Shown: positions 1 to 7,270 of the stretch, piece by piece
How the letters are laid out: every line of letters begins with the position of its first letter
Numbering within the stretch: position 1 is the first letter of the stretch
Source: Pseudomonadota bacterium
Lineage (GTDB): Bacteria; Pseudomonadota; Alphaproteobacteria; Rhizobiales; Xanthobacteraceae
Length of the DNA stretch: 19,968 nt
Assembly: GCA_963205465.1 (NCBI GenBank)
Contig: CAUJKG010000131.1
Location: 1 to 19,968 of the forward strand
Direction: 5' to 3'
Notes under the pieces: generated by a model
Database searches by the model: none
Seen by the model: only the letters and a program-made list of their open reading frames with translations
Told to the model about the DNA's origin: nothing
Position numbers and translations under genes: made by a program

Positions 1-65
1 CCCGCGCGCCAGACGAAATCGCCGGGATGTGCCGTCACTACCAGTCCGGTCTTTCCTGAAGCCAT
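1..65 (-). CDS. galB: 4-oxalomesaconate hydratase-like PIG-L family protein (5' end only)
   Basis: Only the first 21 codons lie in the window; the rest runs off the left edge. They read MASGKTGLVVTAHPGDFVWR and one more residue. The AHPGDF stretch matches the metal-binding AHPDD-type motif at the N-terminus of PIG-L deacetylase-fold proteins, and the following FVWRAGG-like end is what I recall from GalB/LigJ-type 4-oxalomesaconate hydratases. That enzyme hydrates the keto form of 4-oxalomesaconate to 4-carboxy-4-hydroxy-2-oxoadipate in gallate and protocatechuate 4,5-cleavage breakdown. The ATG is preceded by a purine-rich GAGAAGAAG site and begins 12 nt after the galD stop codon, so the two are surely cotranscribed. 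The family call rests on few residues but is strongly supported by the neighbour galD. Confidence 0.7.
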   Translation of the reverse strand, partial: MASGKTGLVVTAHPGDFVWRA

Positions 66-77
66 TCTTCTTCTCGC

Positions 78-1187
78 TTATTCCGCGGCCTGCTGTTGCG
101 CCGCCGTCCATGCGCTGTCGTGCGCAAAAGTTTTTCCTTCAAAGAGCTTGCGCGCGGTGCGCAGCAAGCCCGCCCGCTCGATCATCGGCCGCTCGGCGGT
201 ACCTCCCACGGCGAGGTTCACCGTGAACTCGCCGGTCGGGTGCTCGACCGAGATGGATTTGTCGCGGCCTTCCGGAATGCGCGCGATGCCTTGCGCGATC
301 GAGCCCGGCAGCACGCAGGCGGTCGCGACCGTCACCGCCGCGAACACTCCAATCGAGGCGTGACATTCATGCGGAATGAAGGAGCGCGTCGAAACGTGGC
401 CGCCGTCCTTCGGCGCCGCGATCAGGATCATCTTCGGCACGACTTTGTTCGTGACGTCGCCGAGACTCATCAACTGGCCGGCAGCGAGCCGGATTTCTTC
501 CAGCCGCTTCTTCAACTCGAGATCTTTATCGAGCTGGTCCCGCGGTTCGTAGCCGGTCCTGCCGACGTCGGCCGCACGCAGCACGACGCAAGGCATGCCG
601 TTATCGATCATCGTAACGTCGATACCCGCCACATGGTCCTTCGCATTTCCGGTCGGCAGCAGCGCGCCGCAAACCGAACCTTCGGCATCGAGGAAATTGA
701 TCACGACCGGTGCCGCCGTTCCCGGCACCCCGTCGATACGGGCATCGCCTTCGTAATTGACGACGCCGCCCGGCGTTTCGATCAAAAGCTCGGCGATGGT
801 ACCGGTGTTGATCGTTCGTACCTTTACCGGAGTTACGCCGTTCTTTGCTTCGATCAATCCGCGCTCGATGGCAAAGGGCGCGACGCCCGCGAGAATGTTG
901 CCGCAGTTCGGCGTGGTGTCGACCATCGGTTTGTCAATGCCGACCTGACAGAACAGAAAATCGATGTCGCAATCCTTGTCGGCCGACTTCGAAACAATCG
1001 CGACCTTGCTGGTCAAAGGATGCGCACCACCAATTCCGTCGACCTGACGCGGATCGGGCGAACCCATCACTGAGAGCAGCACGCGGTCACGCGCGGCGGC
1101 ATCGGCAGGCAAATCGTTCGCAAGGAAGTAAGCCCCTTTCGAGGTGCCGCCGCGAAACAGCATGCAGTCGATGCCGCGCTCAGCCAT
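78..1187 (-). CDS. galD: 4-oxalomesaconate tautomerase (PrpF family)
   Basis: The 369-residue protein is full length for the PrpF/GalD isomerase family. GalD interconverts the enol and keto forms of 4-oxalomesaconate in the cytoplasm, feeding the hydratase encoded just downstream. Visible signatures are the N-terminal FRGGTSKG segment (residues 11-18), the TTPNCGN motif around Cys95, and the ECHASIG motif around Cys275. These two cysteine-bearing glycine-rich motifs belong to the two halves of the diaminopimelate-epimerase-like fold. The ATG overlaps the end of the upstream DUF1932 gene by 8 nt, which implies translational coupling. PrpF-like methylaconitate isomerases are the main alternative, but the GalB-like neighbour and the absence of prpC/acnD-type genes favour GalD. 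Confidence 0.88.
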   Translation of the reverse strand: MAERGIDCMLFRGGTSKGAYFLANDLPADAAARDRVLLSVMGSPDPRQVDGIGGAHPLTSKVAIVSKSADKDCDIDFLFCQVGIDKPMVDTTPNCGNILAGVAPFAIERGLIEAKNGVTPVKVRTINTGTIAELLIETPGGVVNYEGDARIDGVPGTAAPVVINFLDAEGSVCGALLPTGNAKDHVAGIDVTMIDNGMPCVVLRAADVGRTGYEPRDQLDKDLELKKRLEEIRLAAGQLMSLGDVTNKVVPKMILIAAPKDGGHVSTRSFIPHECHASIGVFAAVTVATACVLPGSIAQGIARIPEGRDKSISVEHPTGEFTVNLAVGGTAERPMIERAGLLRTARKLFEGKTFAHDSAWTAAQQQAAE

Positions 1188-2010
1188 TGCGCTTCACTCC
1201 ACGGGCCTGCGCATTGGCAACGGCAAGCGCGAGCTCGGCGTCCAAGCCAGCATCGGCAAGCATTTCGCCGGCTTCGCGCATTTCCTCGGACCGGCGCTTG
1301 CCGTGGGTGGCGACGCGCTCTTTCATGTCCTCCGAAAGCGCATGCCAGTCGATCGAGGGAAAGGTCTCGCCCAGCGAGGCAAAAACGTTCTGCTTCACAT
1401 CGAAATGTTCCGATGCCCGCGTGCAATCGACCATCAGCGCTTCGAGACCCTTGATGATGATGCTGCGGCAGAGCTTGGTTGCCGAGGCGTGGCCGATCTC
1501 CGGCGATATCGGTGTGATCTGGAAGCCGAAGGGATTGAGCCGCTCCGCGACCTCCGCGGCGCGGCCGCCACCGGCGAGAATCGGAACCCGGATACCCGGC
1601 TTCTTCACCGGGGCCATGACGGCTCCCTCGACATAGTCCACGTTCGATTTGAGAAGATGCGCGCTCGCACGTCGATTGGTCGAGGGGGCGGCGGAATTCA
1701 CGTCGAAGAAAATCTGCCCGTGCTTCAGAAAGCCCGCCGCTACCGCGGCGACGTCTTCGGCTGCGGCTGCCGTCACCGCGGAGATGACCAGATGCGCCCC
1801 TTCGCAAGCGGATTTCGCGCTATCCCGGGTCGCGACCTTCCTTGCCGCCGCCGCGCGTTCGTAATCGTCCCGACGTGAGGCGTCGTTATGGAGAATATCG
1901 AACGTCGAAAGGGAAAGCCCGGGCGCACCCACGAGGTCGTCGGCGAAGCGTCGTCCGACCTCGCCGAAACCGATCAGTGCAATATGCAAGGTGTTCTGGT
2001 TTGCACTCAT
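1180..2010 (-). CDS. DUF1932 NAD(P)-dependent dehydrogenase of the 6-phosphogluconate/3-hydroxyisobutyrate fold
   Basis: This 276-residue protein has an N-terminal Rossmann fold with GFGEVG at residues 14-19 (GxGxxG). It has a DVNSAAPSTNR segment near residues 103-113, corresponding to the SxxP substrate loop of beta-hydroxyacid dehydrogenases. A Lys179 in GHASATKLCRS sits where that superfamily has its catalytic lysine. The C-terminal part matches the DUF1932 helical domain. The family therefore predicts oxidation or reduction of a hydroxy or keto acid with NAD(P). It is the first visible gene of the galD-galB operon and overlaps galD by 8 nt, so an aromatic ring-cleavage intermediate is the likely substrate, but the exact reaction is not known to me. 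I chose MSANQNT as start because it sits directly before the Rossmann strand; a longer frame to 2133 adds 41 non-conserved residues. Confidence 0.8.
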   Translation of the reverse strand: MSANQNTLHIALIGFGEVGRRFADDLVGAPGLSLSTFDILHNDASRRDDYERAAAARKVATRDSAKSACEGAHLVISAVTAAAAEDVAAVAAGFLKHGQIFFDVNSAAPSTNRRASAHLLKSNVDYVEGAVMAPVKKPGIRVPILAGGGRAAEVAERLNPFGFQITPISPEIGHASATKLCRSIIIKGLEALMVDCTRASEHFDVKQNVFASLGETFPSIDWHALSEDMKERVATHGKRRSEEMREAGEMLADAGLDAELALAVANAQARGVKRNG

Positions 2011-2248
2011 GAAAACTACCCGGCAGCCCCCTGCAAGGCGGGCAATATCTCCCGTGCCTGCGTCATGAAGCAATTGGATTGTAGCGAGATTCCGTGACCC
2101 TTCTTCGCCCGGACCGGACAAGTTATGCTGCACTGCGTAATACTACGTTGGGCTATTTTGCGCGCTTGCGAGCCTCGAGAATCTATGGCGAATAAACACT
2201 GGCGCGCTCGACCGGCGCGACCGTAATGGCGGGAAAAAGGGAATATCG

Positions 2249-2845
2249 ATGCGACTGAAATGGATAGTGCTTGCACTCCTTGCCGTGCTCGTCGCGGCGC
2301 CCGATGCGATCGCGCAGGACATGCGCGATCCGGTTACGGGACAGTGGATTTCCGGCCGCGGCAAGAACCTGAACTCGGCTCCGCCACGTAATTCTGGATT
2401 TTTCTCTCTGTTCGGCGGATCGACCGCAATTGACCCGAAATATGCGCCGGGCAGCATCGTGATCGTCACAAAGCAGCGGAAGCTCTATTTCGTCGACGGT
2501 CCGGGACGCGCGATCGAATACAATATCGGCGTCGGCCGCATCGGCTTCACCTGGTCGGGCGTACACAAGGTCACGAACAAGAAAGAATGGCCGACCTGGA
2601 CGCCGCCGGCGCAGATGCATGCCCGCCAGAAAGGTTTGCCGAAGCAGATGAAGGGCGGACCGGACAATCCGCTTGGCGCGCGCGCGATCTACCTGGGGTC
2701 CACGCTCTATCGCATTCACGGGTCGAACGATCCGGACTCGATCGGTCAGGCAGACTCCTCGGGCTGCTTTCGCATGCACAATGACGACGTGATCGACCTC
2801 TACGGCCGGGTTGCGATCGGCGCGACGGTCTACGTCATCAACTGA
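2249..2845 (+). CDS. Secreted L,D-transpeptidase (YkuD domain)
   Basis: The 198-residue protein starts with a signal peptide (positive MRLK, then a hydrophobic stretch to about residue 20, likely cleaved after AIA at residues 20-22). The YkuD catalytic domain occupies roughly residues 68-198. The active site is clear: HGSN at 157-160 followed by SSGCFR at 170-175, giving catalytic His157, Cys173 and Arg175. Such enzymes make 3-3 peptidoglycan crosslinks or attach proteins to peptidoglycan in the periplasm. The protein has no LysM or peptidoglycan-binding domain, so it is a minimal, catalytic-domain-only member. A GGGAAAAAGGG site precedes the ATG. The gene is divergent from the gal operon and ends in a strong terminator shared with the convergent DUF971 gene. 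Confidence 0.9.
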   Translation: MRLKWIVLALLAVLVAAPDAIAQDMRDPVTGQWISGRGKNLNSAPPRNSGFFSLFGGSTAIDPKYAPGSIVIVTKQRKLYFVDGPGRAIEYNIGVGRIGFTWSGVHKVTNKKEWPTWTPPAQMHARQKGLPKQMKGGPDNPLGARAIYLGSTLYRIHGSNDPDSIGQADSSGCFRMHNDDVIDLYGRVAIGATVYVIN

Positions 2846-2869
2846 CCCAAGACAGCAGCGATGAAAAAA

Positions 2870-2897
2870 GGGCCGGTTCGCCGGCCCTTCTTATTTA
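2870..2897. terminator. Bidirectional Rho-independent terminator
   Basis: A perfect 7-bp stem GGGCCGG / CCGGCCC (2870-2876 and 2881-2887) closes a TTCG tetraloop. A run of A precedes it and TTCTTATTT follows it, so it can act on both strands. It lies between the convergent ends of the L,D-transpeptidase and DUF971 genes. Confidence 0.92.
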
Positions 2898-2902
2898 GCT
2901 GT

Positions 2903-3295
2903 TTAATGAACGTGCTTGCGCGGCGCGCCGGCGTCGCGAGACAGCCCTTTGGCGGCGAGTTCGTCGAGATAGCGCTGGAACCGCGTTTCGCGATCGCGGC
3001 CGAGTTCATGCAGGTAAGACCAGGTGTAGATGCCGGTCGAATGCATGTCGTCGAAGACCAGCCGCACGGCATAGTTCCCGACCGGATGAATTTCCAAAAT
3101 CATCACGTTCCGTTTTCCCGGAACGGTCTGCCGTTCGTCCGGCGAATGCCCCTGCACTTCAGCGCTCGGGCTTTCGACACGCAGATACTCCGCCGGCAGC
3201 GTGAACTCGCTGCCATCGTCAAACGCAACCACAATCGCGCTGCGGTTGCCCAATACCCGGACCTCGGTCGGCCAGGGCGCGTTTTCTTCGGCCAT
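2903..3295 (-). CDS. DUF971 protein (gamma-butyrobetaine hydroxylase N-terminal-like domain)
   Basis: A 130-residue standalone protein made of a single DUF971 domain. The visible hallmarks are the W-P-T-E-V-R-V opening, an IVVAFDDGSEF strand, the LPAEYLRVESPSAEVQGH segment, and the VGNYAVRLVFDDMHSTGIYTWSYL core with its aromatic run. The same domain forms the N-terminus of eukaryotic gamma-butyrobetaine hydroxylase and the C-terminus of the plastid iron-sulfur carrier HCF101, where it is fused to MIP18-like and Mrp modules. A role in metal or Fe-S handling is therefore an inference. A GGAGG site 6 nt before the ATG fixes the start, and a longer upstream frame runs into an intergenic repeat. 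The protein ends in KHVH, which might bind metal, but this is weak evidence. Confidence 0.85.
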   Translation of the reverse strand: MAEENAPWPTEVRVLGNRSAIVVAFDDGSEFTLPAEYLRVESPSAEVQGHSPDERQTVPGKRNVMILEIHPVGNYAVRLVFDDMHSTGIYTWSYLHELGRDRETRFQRYLDELAAKGLSRDAGAPRKHVH

Positions 3296-3317
3296 TAGCG
3301 CCTCCGGACCGCAACCT

Positions 3318-3366
3318 AGAGCATGATCCCGAAAAGTGCGACGCGGTTTTCGGAAAAGATCATGCG
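3318..3366. repeat. Palindromic intergenic repeat (Rhizobiales REP-like element)
   Basis: The outer arms GCATGATC (3321-3328) and GATCATGC (3358-3365) are exact reverse complements. The inner arms CCGAAAA (3329-3335) and TTTTCGG (3347-3353) also pair, giving a long hairpin with a GC-rich loop. I recall this pattern as a highly repeated intergenic element of Bradyrhizobium-like genomes. It sits between the divergent DUF971 and moaA genes, about 175 bp upstream of the moaA start. A decayed copy is present at 8841-8889. Confidence 0.8.
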
Positions 3367-3538
3367 CAAACAAAGAGCTAAAGCGGAGTGGCGAGAAATC
3401 CATCCCGCTTAGCGATCTTCCGGCAGCGGACAAGCCATGCGGCGCTGCGACTTTACGCGGCCAGGATTCTTGGCCAAAGTCTCTTTAAATCTGCGGGAAA
3501 TACCCAAAATCATAAGAAACCCGCTAGAAAAGCCGCTG

Positions 3539-4576
3539 ATGAACGATATTTGCCCGATTCCCGGCAGTTCCACTGCCACGCCTGCCCTCGTCGACCCGTT
3601 CGGCCGGCAGATCAGCTATCTGCGTGTGTCGGTCACGGATCGCTGCGATTTCCGCTGCGTCTACTGCATGTCGGAGCATATGACGTTCCTGCCGAAGCCG
3701 GACTTGCTGACGCTCGAGGAACTCGACCGGATCTGTTCGGCCTTCGTCTCGCGCGGGGTCGAAAAGCTGCGCATCACCGGCGGAGAGCCGCTGGTGCGCC
3801 GGGACATCATGAGCCTGTTCCGCTCGCTTTCGCGCCATCTCGATAGCGGCGCCTTGCGGGAGCTCACGGTTACCACCAACGGTTCCCAGCTCAGCCGTTT
3901 CGCGAAGGAACTTGCCAGTTACGGCGTGAAGCGCATCAACGTGTCGCTCGACACGCTCAATCCGGAAAAGTTCAAGGCGCTCACACGCTGGGGCGACCTA
4001 AACAAAGTGCTCGCCGGGATCGATGCTGCGCAGGAAGCCGGCATTCACGTCAAGATCAACGCGGTCGCGCTCAAGGACGACAACGAAGAAGAAATCCCTT
4101 CGCTGATCGAATGGGCGCACGGCCGCGACATGAGCATCTCGCTGATCGAAGTCATGCCGCTCGGCGACGTCGGAGCGGAGCGCGTCGATCAATATCTGCC
4201 GCTTTCGCTGGTGCGGGCGCGTCTTGCCGAGAAGTTCACCTTCGAGGAAACCGACTACCAGACCGGCGGTCCGTCGCGTTACGTGCGCATCAAGGAAACC
4301 GGCGGCAAGCTCGGCTTCATCACGCCGCTGACGCATAATTTCTGCGAAGGTTGCAATCGCGTCCGCCTGACCTGCACCGGCACGCTCTATATGTGCCTCG
4401 GCCAGGAAGACGCCGCCGACCTGCGCGGACCGATGCGCGCCTCTCCGTCGAACGACCTGCTCTACACCGCGATGGACCATGCGATCGCGCGCAAACCCAA
4501 GGGCCACGACTTCGTCATTGATCGCCGGACCAAGCAGCCCGCCGTCGGCCGCCATATGAGCCTCACCGGCGGCTAG
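3539..4576 (+). CDS. moaA: GTP 3',8-cyclase MoaA (molybdenum cofactor biosynthesis)
   Basis: A 345-residue radical-SAM enzyme that, with MoaC, converts GTP to cyclic pyranopterin monophosphate, the first step of molybdenum cofactor synthesis. The N-terminal cluster motif is Cys36-x3-Cys40-x2-Cys43 and the SAM-binding GGEP is at 81-84. The second, substrate-binding 4Fe-4S site is Cys269-x2-Cys272-x13-Cys286. The chain ends in the family's characteristic Gly-Gly (SLTGG), so it is complete. I start it at MNDICPIPG, close to the conserved DPFGR-ISYLRVSVTDRC block; an in-frame ATG at 3437 would add 34 residues with no family match. No other moa or moe gene lies in the window. Two EamA genes follow after 28 nt and may be cotranscribed. 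Confidence 0.95.
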   Translation: MNDICPIPGSSTATPALVDPFGRQISYLRVSVTDRCDFRCVYCMSEHMTFLPKPDLLTLEELDRICSAFVSRGVEKLRITGGEPLVRRDIMSLFRSLSRHLDSGALRELTVTTNGSQLSRFAKELASYGVKRINVSLDTLNPEKFKALTRWGDLNKVLAGIDAAQEAGIHVKINAVALKDDNEEEIPSLIEWAHGRDMSISLIEVMPLGDVGAERVDQYLPLSLVRARLAEKFTFEETDYQTGGPSRYVRIKETGGKLGFITPLTHNFCEGCNRVRLTCTGTLYMCLGQEDAADLRGPMRASPSNDLLYTAMDHAIARKPKGHDFVIDRRTKQPAVGRHMSLTGG

Positions 4577-4604
4577 CCGTTTCCTAAGAAAAGTTTCGCA
4601 TCAA

Positions 4605-5555
4605 GTGAACGCAAATCCGGCCGCAGGCGCAGTCGCCTCCAATCTGCGCAGCATCCTTTTCATGGTAATCGCCTGCACCTGCTTCGCCGGAAGCGACATC
4701 AGCAACAAACTTGCCATACGGTCTCTTCCGACGCCGGAAATCATCACAATCCGCGCGATAACGGCAGTCTTGCTTTCATTCTTGCTTGTCCTGTTCTTTC
4801 ACGGATTCTCCCAGCTCAAGACACTGGCGAACAAGAAACTGTTCTGGCGGAGCGTGTTCGAAGCCTCCGTGGGACCGCTGATGATCACCTGCTATGCCTT
4901 CCTCCCGCTTGCGACGGTAACGGCGGTGATGCAGGTCGGACCGTTCCTGGGGATGATCGCGGGCATTTACCTGTTCAAGGAATCCGTCGGATGGCGGCGC
5001 TGGCTCGCGGCACTGGTCGCCTTTACCGGCGTACTTTTGATCGTCAAACCAGGCGGCAACGCATTTCAGCCGGCTGCATTTGTCATCCTTCTCACGGCTG
5101 CGTTCGGCGTAGCGCGCGATATCCAGTCCCGCAGGATCGGCAACGAGGTTCCTACCTTCGTGGTACCGCTCGCGAGTTCCATGATGGGGATAGCGATTGC
5201 GTTTGCACTCACTCCCATCGCGCAATATTTCGAAGTGCGCGCATGGGGGCCATGGCGCTGGCCGGATATTTATTCTTTCACGCAATGCTTGCTGTCGGGC
5301 TGCTTTATGGTGCTCGCCAACATTTTCTCGTTCCTCGCCTTCAACAACGGCGACATGTCGGTCATCTCGCCGTTCCGCTATTTCTATCTGTTCTTCGCGG
5401 TCATCGGCGGAATCGTAATCTTCGCAGAATTTCCCGACTGGATTTCACTCTCCGGCATGATTTTGATCGTCGCTGCCGGTCTCTACCTTCTCCATCGCGA
5501 GCGTTTACGCGCTAAAAACAAACTCGCCGCCGCCATCAAGCCGGGCGCCGAATAG
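4605..5555 (+). CDS. EamA/DMT-family permease, first of a tandem pair
   Basis: This is a 316-residue integral membrane protein with about ten hydrophobic segments in two repeated halves, the usual drug/metabolite transporter layout. Family features include the N-terminal FAGSDISNKLAIRSLPTPEII region, the GWRRWLAALVAFTGVLLIVKPGG block closing the first half, and a matching ISLSGMILIVAAGLYLLHRER block at the end. The substrate cannot be read from sequence; amino-acid or metabolite export is typical of the family. The start is a GTG with no strong ribosome binding site, 28 nt after moaA. An in-frame internal ATG exists at residue 20, but it would remove part of the first membrane segment. The stop codon directly abuts the ATG of the next paralogue. 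Confidence 0.87.
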   Translation: MNANPAAGAVASNLRSILFMVIACTCFAGSDISNKLAIRSLPTPEIITIRAITAVLLSFLLVLFFHGFSQLKTLANKKLFWRSVFEASVGPLMITCYAFLPLATVTAVMQVGPFLGMIAGIYLFKESVGWRRWLAALVAFTGVLLIVKPGGNAFQPAAFVILLTAAFGVARDIQSRRIGNEVPTFVVPLASSMMGIAIAFALTPIAQYFEVRAWGPWRWPDIYSFTQCLLSGCFMVLANIFSFLAFNNGDMSVISPFRYFYLFFAVIGGIVIFAEFPDWISLSGMILIVAAGLYLLHRERLRAKNKLAAAIKPGAE

Positions 5556-6446
5556 ATGGATAAGCGCACCATAAATCGCCGTGGCATGCTCTTCATGGTG
5601 CTTGCGATGGCGCTGTTCTCCGCGAACGACGCGGGCACCAAATTTGCCATCAAGGAAGTGCCGGTCTCCGAGGTAATGTTCCTGCGCGGGCTTTTTGCAA
5701 TTGTCTTTATCGCCGTGGTTCTATGGTGGCGGGACGAATTGCGCGACACGCCGAAGATTTTCGACTGGCAGGTAAGCTTGCGTGGCTTCGCCGAAGCCGC
5801 AAGTGGCGTCCTCCTGATCTCGGCCTTCGCTCTCATGCCGCTCGGGAACGTCATCACCATCGTTCAACTCGTGCCCTTCATCATGACGATCATCGGCGCG
5901 GCGATGCTTGGAGAGCGTGTGGGCTGGAGACGCTGGCTCGCGGTCGCAGCCGGATTTCTGGGTGTACTCTTCGTCGTAAAGCCGGGTACTGCCGTATCCG
6001 ATACCGCCTCGCTCTTCGCACTGGCGGCAACCTTCACGATCCTGTTGCGCGACATGCTGGCCCGCTGGATCGGCACCAGAATTCCTGCTTTCGTCGTGAC
6101 CCTTGGCTCGATAGCCGCAGGTCTTTTCGTCGGTGCGATCGGCTCGATGTTCCAGACCTGGCAGACCCCCAGTGCGCTCACGATCCTCAGTGCCGCTATT
6201 TCAGGCGTATGCTTGGTGCTGGCACAATTTTTCATCGTGCTGGCTTATCGCGGCACTGAACTTTCCGCAGTGGCGCCGTTTCGCTACTCGATCGTGCTCT
6301 TCGCCGTCGTGTACGGGTTCATCCTGTTCAGCGATATTCCGGACGGCTGGTCATTCGCCGGCATGGTTATCATGATCCTGTCCGGACTTTATATGCTGCA
6401 CCGGGAAACCCTGCGCACCCGCGGTGCAGCAAAAGGCGACGCGTAA
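5556..6446 (+). CDS. EamA/DMT-family permease, second of a tandem pair
   Basis: This 296-residue ten-segment transporter is clearly related to the preceding gene. It shares the MLFMVLAMALFSANDAGTKFAI opening pattern, the GWRRWLAVAAGFLGVLFVVKPG block and the terminal SGLYMLHRETLR. Its ATG follows the upstream TAG with no gap, so translation is probably coupled. Tandem DMT genes may reflect duplication or, in some small-family cases, paired subunits. Full-length EamA proteins of this size normally work alone, so two independent exporters are more likely. Substrate unknown. No clear terminator follows, only a cluster of short palindromes. Confidence 0.87.
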   Translation: MDKRTINRRGMLFMVLAMALFSANDAGTKFAIKEVPVSEVMFLRGLFAIVFIAVVLWWRDELRDTPKIFDWQVSLRGFAEAASGVLLISAFALMPLGNVITIVQLVPFIMTIIGAAMLGERVGWRRWLAVAAGFLGVLFVVKPGTAVSDTASLFALAATFTILLRDMLARWIGTRIPAFVVTLGSIAAGLFVGAIGSMFQTWQTPSALTILSAAISGVCLVLAQFFIVLAYRGTELSAVAPFRYSIVLFAVVYGFILFSDIPDGWSFAGMVIMILSGLYMLHRETLRTRGAAKGDA

Positions 6447-6466
6447 AGCGAGCATAGATTTTTCGG

Positions 6467-6547
6467 ATTACCGAGTAATTTCAACGACTTTAGTCGCACG
6501 CCATATCGGCGTGCCAATGTCGATCCGCGGCTTGATCACTGAGTGAT
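6467..6547. promoter_or_regulatory. Cluster of four short perfect palindromes upstream of the TRAP permease operon
   Basis: Four perfect inverted repeats follow each other in the 203-bp gap: ATTAC-CGA-GTAAT (6467-6479), CGACT-TT-AGTCG (6485-6496), CACGCC-ATATC-GGCGTG (6497-6513) and ATCAC-TGA-GTGAT (6535-6547). The last overlaps a TTGATC hexamer that could serve as a -35 box and is the best operator candidate for dctQM. None is followed by a T-run, so they are not classic terminators. Confidence 0.4.
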
Positions 6548-6649
6548 ATTAGCTATGGTGCCCGTCTAGGGGAGTGGCAAGAACGACGAGAGCGCGACCA
6601 AGCGCCAGGCTTGCCGTCAGGATAAATCGCTACGCAGGGGCTTTGCGTC

Positions 6650-7270
6650 TTGCATATTTTGCTCGCTATCAGTCGCGGCATTGACCGGATCAATGACCAG
6701 TTCGGCGTAGCCGCCAATTGGTGTGTGCTGCTTTCCGCTTTGATTTCCTGCGCCGAATCTTTGCTCGGCTTCTGGTGGAGCAGCACGAAGTGGATCACGG
6801 CGACCTATCCAAGTCTCGCCTGGGTCGAACGCCTGTTCCAACCGATGTTCAACTTCTATCAGCACAATTCGGTCGCGATGATCGACACCCAGCTCTACAT
6901 GTTTGCGGGCATGGTGATGCTTGGCGCCGCCTACACCATGAAAGTGAACGAGCACGTCCGGGTCGACCTCTTCTACGGAATGGCCTCAGAGCGCGTGCGG
7001 ATTTGGATCGACATCCTCGGTACGCTCTTCTTCATGTTTCCGATGTGCTTCGTGCTGATTTATTTCACCTGGGGCTGGTTCGTGCAGTCGTGGGCATCCG
7101 GCGAAGTATCGGCGGATGTCGGCAGCCTCGTGCGCTGGCCGCTCCGGCTCATGCTTCCCGTCGGATTTACACTCGTCGTCCTGCAAGGCATCTCGGAGCT
7201 GATCAAACGCTATGAGGCGCTGCGGACGCACCGCAAGCTCAAATACGAATACGAGACGCCGCTCCAATGA
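6650..7270 (+). CDS. dctQ: TRAP transporter small permease subunit (DctQ)
   Basis: A 206-residue membrane protein of the DctQ family, the small integral subunit that bridges the binding protein and the large DctM permease in Na+-driven TRAP uptake. There are four main hydrophobic segments, with a longer polar stretch after the first. The KVNEHVRVDLFYG motif in the middle is the DctQ signature. The start is a TTG at 6650, about 11 nt after an AGGGG site; there is no in-frame ATG near the first membrane segment. The final codons overlap the dctM start by 4 nt (ATGA). Together with the TakP-like binding proteins at 8952-11329, this resembles the TakPQM/FcbT group of 2-oxoacid and aromatic-acid transporters. 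Confidence 0.9.
   Translation: MHILLAISRGIDRINDQFGVAANWCVLLSALISCAESLLGFWWSSTKWITATYPSLAWVERLFQPMFNFYQHNSVAMIDTQLYMFAGMVMLGAAYTMKVNEHVRVDLFYGMASERVRIWIDILGTLFFMFPMCFVLIYFTWGWFVQSWASGEVSADVGSLVRWPLRLMLPVGFTLVVLQGISELIKRYEALRTHRKLKYEYETPLQ

Noticed and set aside
96..1073. Plus-strand open frame (325 codons) opposite galD
   Set aside because: Antisense shadow of GalD; Arg-rich, no ribosome site and no motif.
3301..3538. Molybdenum-cofactor riboswitch upstream of moaA
   Set aside because: The only strong structure is the palindromic repeat, about 175 bp away from the start and shared with another locus; no moco-riboswitch features were recognised.
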